Shown here in pieces: positions 63,534-64,000 of a stretch of DNA of 64,000 nt (positions are counted from its first letter, which is position 1; each line of letters opens with the position of its first letter). Under the pieces are notes generated by a model. That model saw nothing but the letters and a program-made list of their open reading frames with translations. It had not been told where the DNA came from and did no database searches. The stretch is from Amylibacter marinus (GTDB taxonomy: Bacteria; Pseudomonadota; Alphaproteobacteria; Rhodobacterales; Rhodobacteraceae), in NCBI RefSeq assembly GCF_030160015.1, contig NZ_BSNN01000002.1:248001-312000 (forward strand), in the 5' to 3' direction. The position numbers were made by a program, and so were the translations under genes.

Positions 63534-64000
63534 CTGATGTCACCATAATTGGGGCAGGGGTCATGGGATTATGTGCGGCCCGCGCCTTATTAGATCGCGG
63601 CGCAACGGTTACCCTGATTGACCGCCACGGTGATATCGGCCCCCATGCCTGTTCGTGGTGGGCGGGCGGCATGTTGGCGCCTTTTTGCGAAGGCGAAACC
63701 GCCGAAGAGCCGGTGGTGCGCCTCGGCCAAGAGGCCGCCGATTGGTGGGATGCGCAGACAGATGCGGTTCATCGCTGTGGCACATTGGTGGTATCACCTG
63801 CGCGCGATCACACCGAATTGGCACGCTTTGCCCGCCGCACATCGGGGCACCGCGCCGTAACGGGGACAGAAATTTCCACACTTGAACCCGATCTAGGCAC
63901 CAGCTTTGCCAAAGGGCTGCTCTTTGAAACCGAAGCCCACCTTGCGCCGCGCCGCGCCATGGCTGATCTACGCCAGAGTTTGCTGCGTGATGGCCTGAAA
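63530..64000 (+). CDS. thiO: Glycine oxidase ThiO, N-terminal part (cut by window edge)
   Basis: The 157 residues seen have the FAD-binding start DVTIIGAGVMGLCAARALLDRGATVTLID, then CSWWAGGMLAPFCEGE, the flavin-contacting ThiO pattern, and ETEAHLAPRRAM. ThiO oxidises glycine to iminoglycine for the thiazole moiety of thiamine. The overlap ATGA with thiD and the riboswitch upstream support a thiamine operon, presumably continuing with thiS-thiG-thiE beyond the edge. About 160-200 C-terminal residues are missing. Confidence 0.92.
   Translation, partial: MTDVTIIGAGVMGLCAARALLDRGATVTLIDRHGDIGPHACSWWAGGMLAPFCEGETAEEPVVRLGQEAADWWDAQTDAVHRCGTLVVSPARDHTELARFARRTSGHRAVTGTEISTLEPDLGTSFAKGLLFETEAHLAPRRAMADLRQSLLRDGLK

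Overview
The window is a chromosomal segment of a moderate-GC marine alphaproteobacterium, most likely Rhodobacteraceae (Roseobacter group). The evidence is an ALA-synthase-type hemA, a rodZ-like/ispG pair, an lptFGD-surA-pdxA-rsmA block, DUF2849/DUF4167/DUF1499/TrgA proteins, a complete Na+-NQR operon, an AcuI-type acryloyl-CoA reductase and several TRAP-transporter genes. No plasmid, phage, integrase or IS genes were seen. Two genes run off the edges: cysI on the left and thiO on the right.

Layout. 0-8.4 kb: sulfite reductase and DUF2849 divergent from an Lrp regulator, aspartate aminotransferase, sdhE, ldtR, hemA, rodZ-like, ispG. 8.3-18.5 kb: prfA-prmC, DUF4167 and, on the minus strand, lptF-lptG-lptD-surA-pdxA-rsmA (outer-membrane LPS transport and assembly). 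18.6-26.3 kb: pepA-holC, a retropepsin-like protease, an ABC-F ATPase, ndk followed by an unusual 52-bp tandem repeat, then purM-purN-TfoX-C. A CAU-anticodon tRNA follows.

26.6-34.4 kb, between tRNA(CAU) and tRNA-Arg(CCG), is the accessory centrepiece: a lasso-peptide-type RiPP cluster. It encodes a PqqD-like leader-binding protein, an Fe(II)/2OG oxygenase, a B2 leader peptidase and an Asn-synthetase-like cyclase. Three small precursor genes (absent from ordinary ORF calls because they encode only 54-58 residues) and a decayed fourth copy come next, then an HprK-like kinase and an alkaline-phosphatase-superfamily hydrolase. A second Fe(II)/2OG oxygenase and a sulfotransferase lie upstream. 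All three intact precursors end in serine, the expected substrate of the kinase.

34.7-53.4 kb: acuI, trgA-like, cysK, a large MscS channel, tRNA-Ser, nqrABCDEF with divergent apbE and nqrM (flavinylation and maturation of NQR), a CBS protein, an EnvZ-like kinase without an adjacent regulator, tRNA-Asn and a large hybrid sensor kinase. 53.6-62.3 kb: an RpiR regulator divergent from an operon with an N-formylglutamate-amidohydrolase-family hydrolase, a TRAP transporter, a glutamine-synthetase-like ligase, an aldehyde dehydrogenase and an Fe-alcohol dehydrogenase. This enzyme set resembles a gamma-glutamylation route for an amino alcohol or amine. The window ends with a TPP riboswitch controlling thiD-thiO.

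All calls come from reading the sequence and recalling family features; no database search was run.
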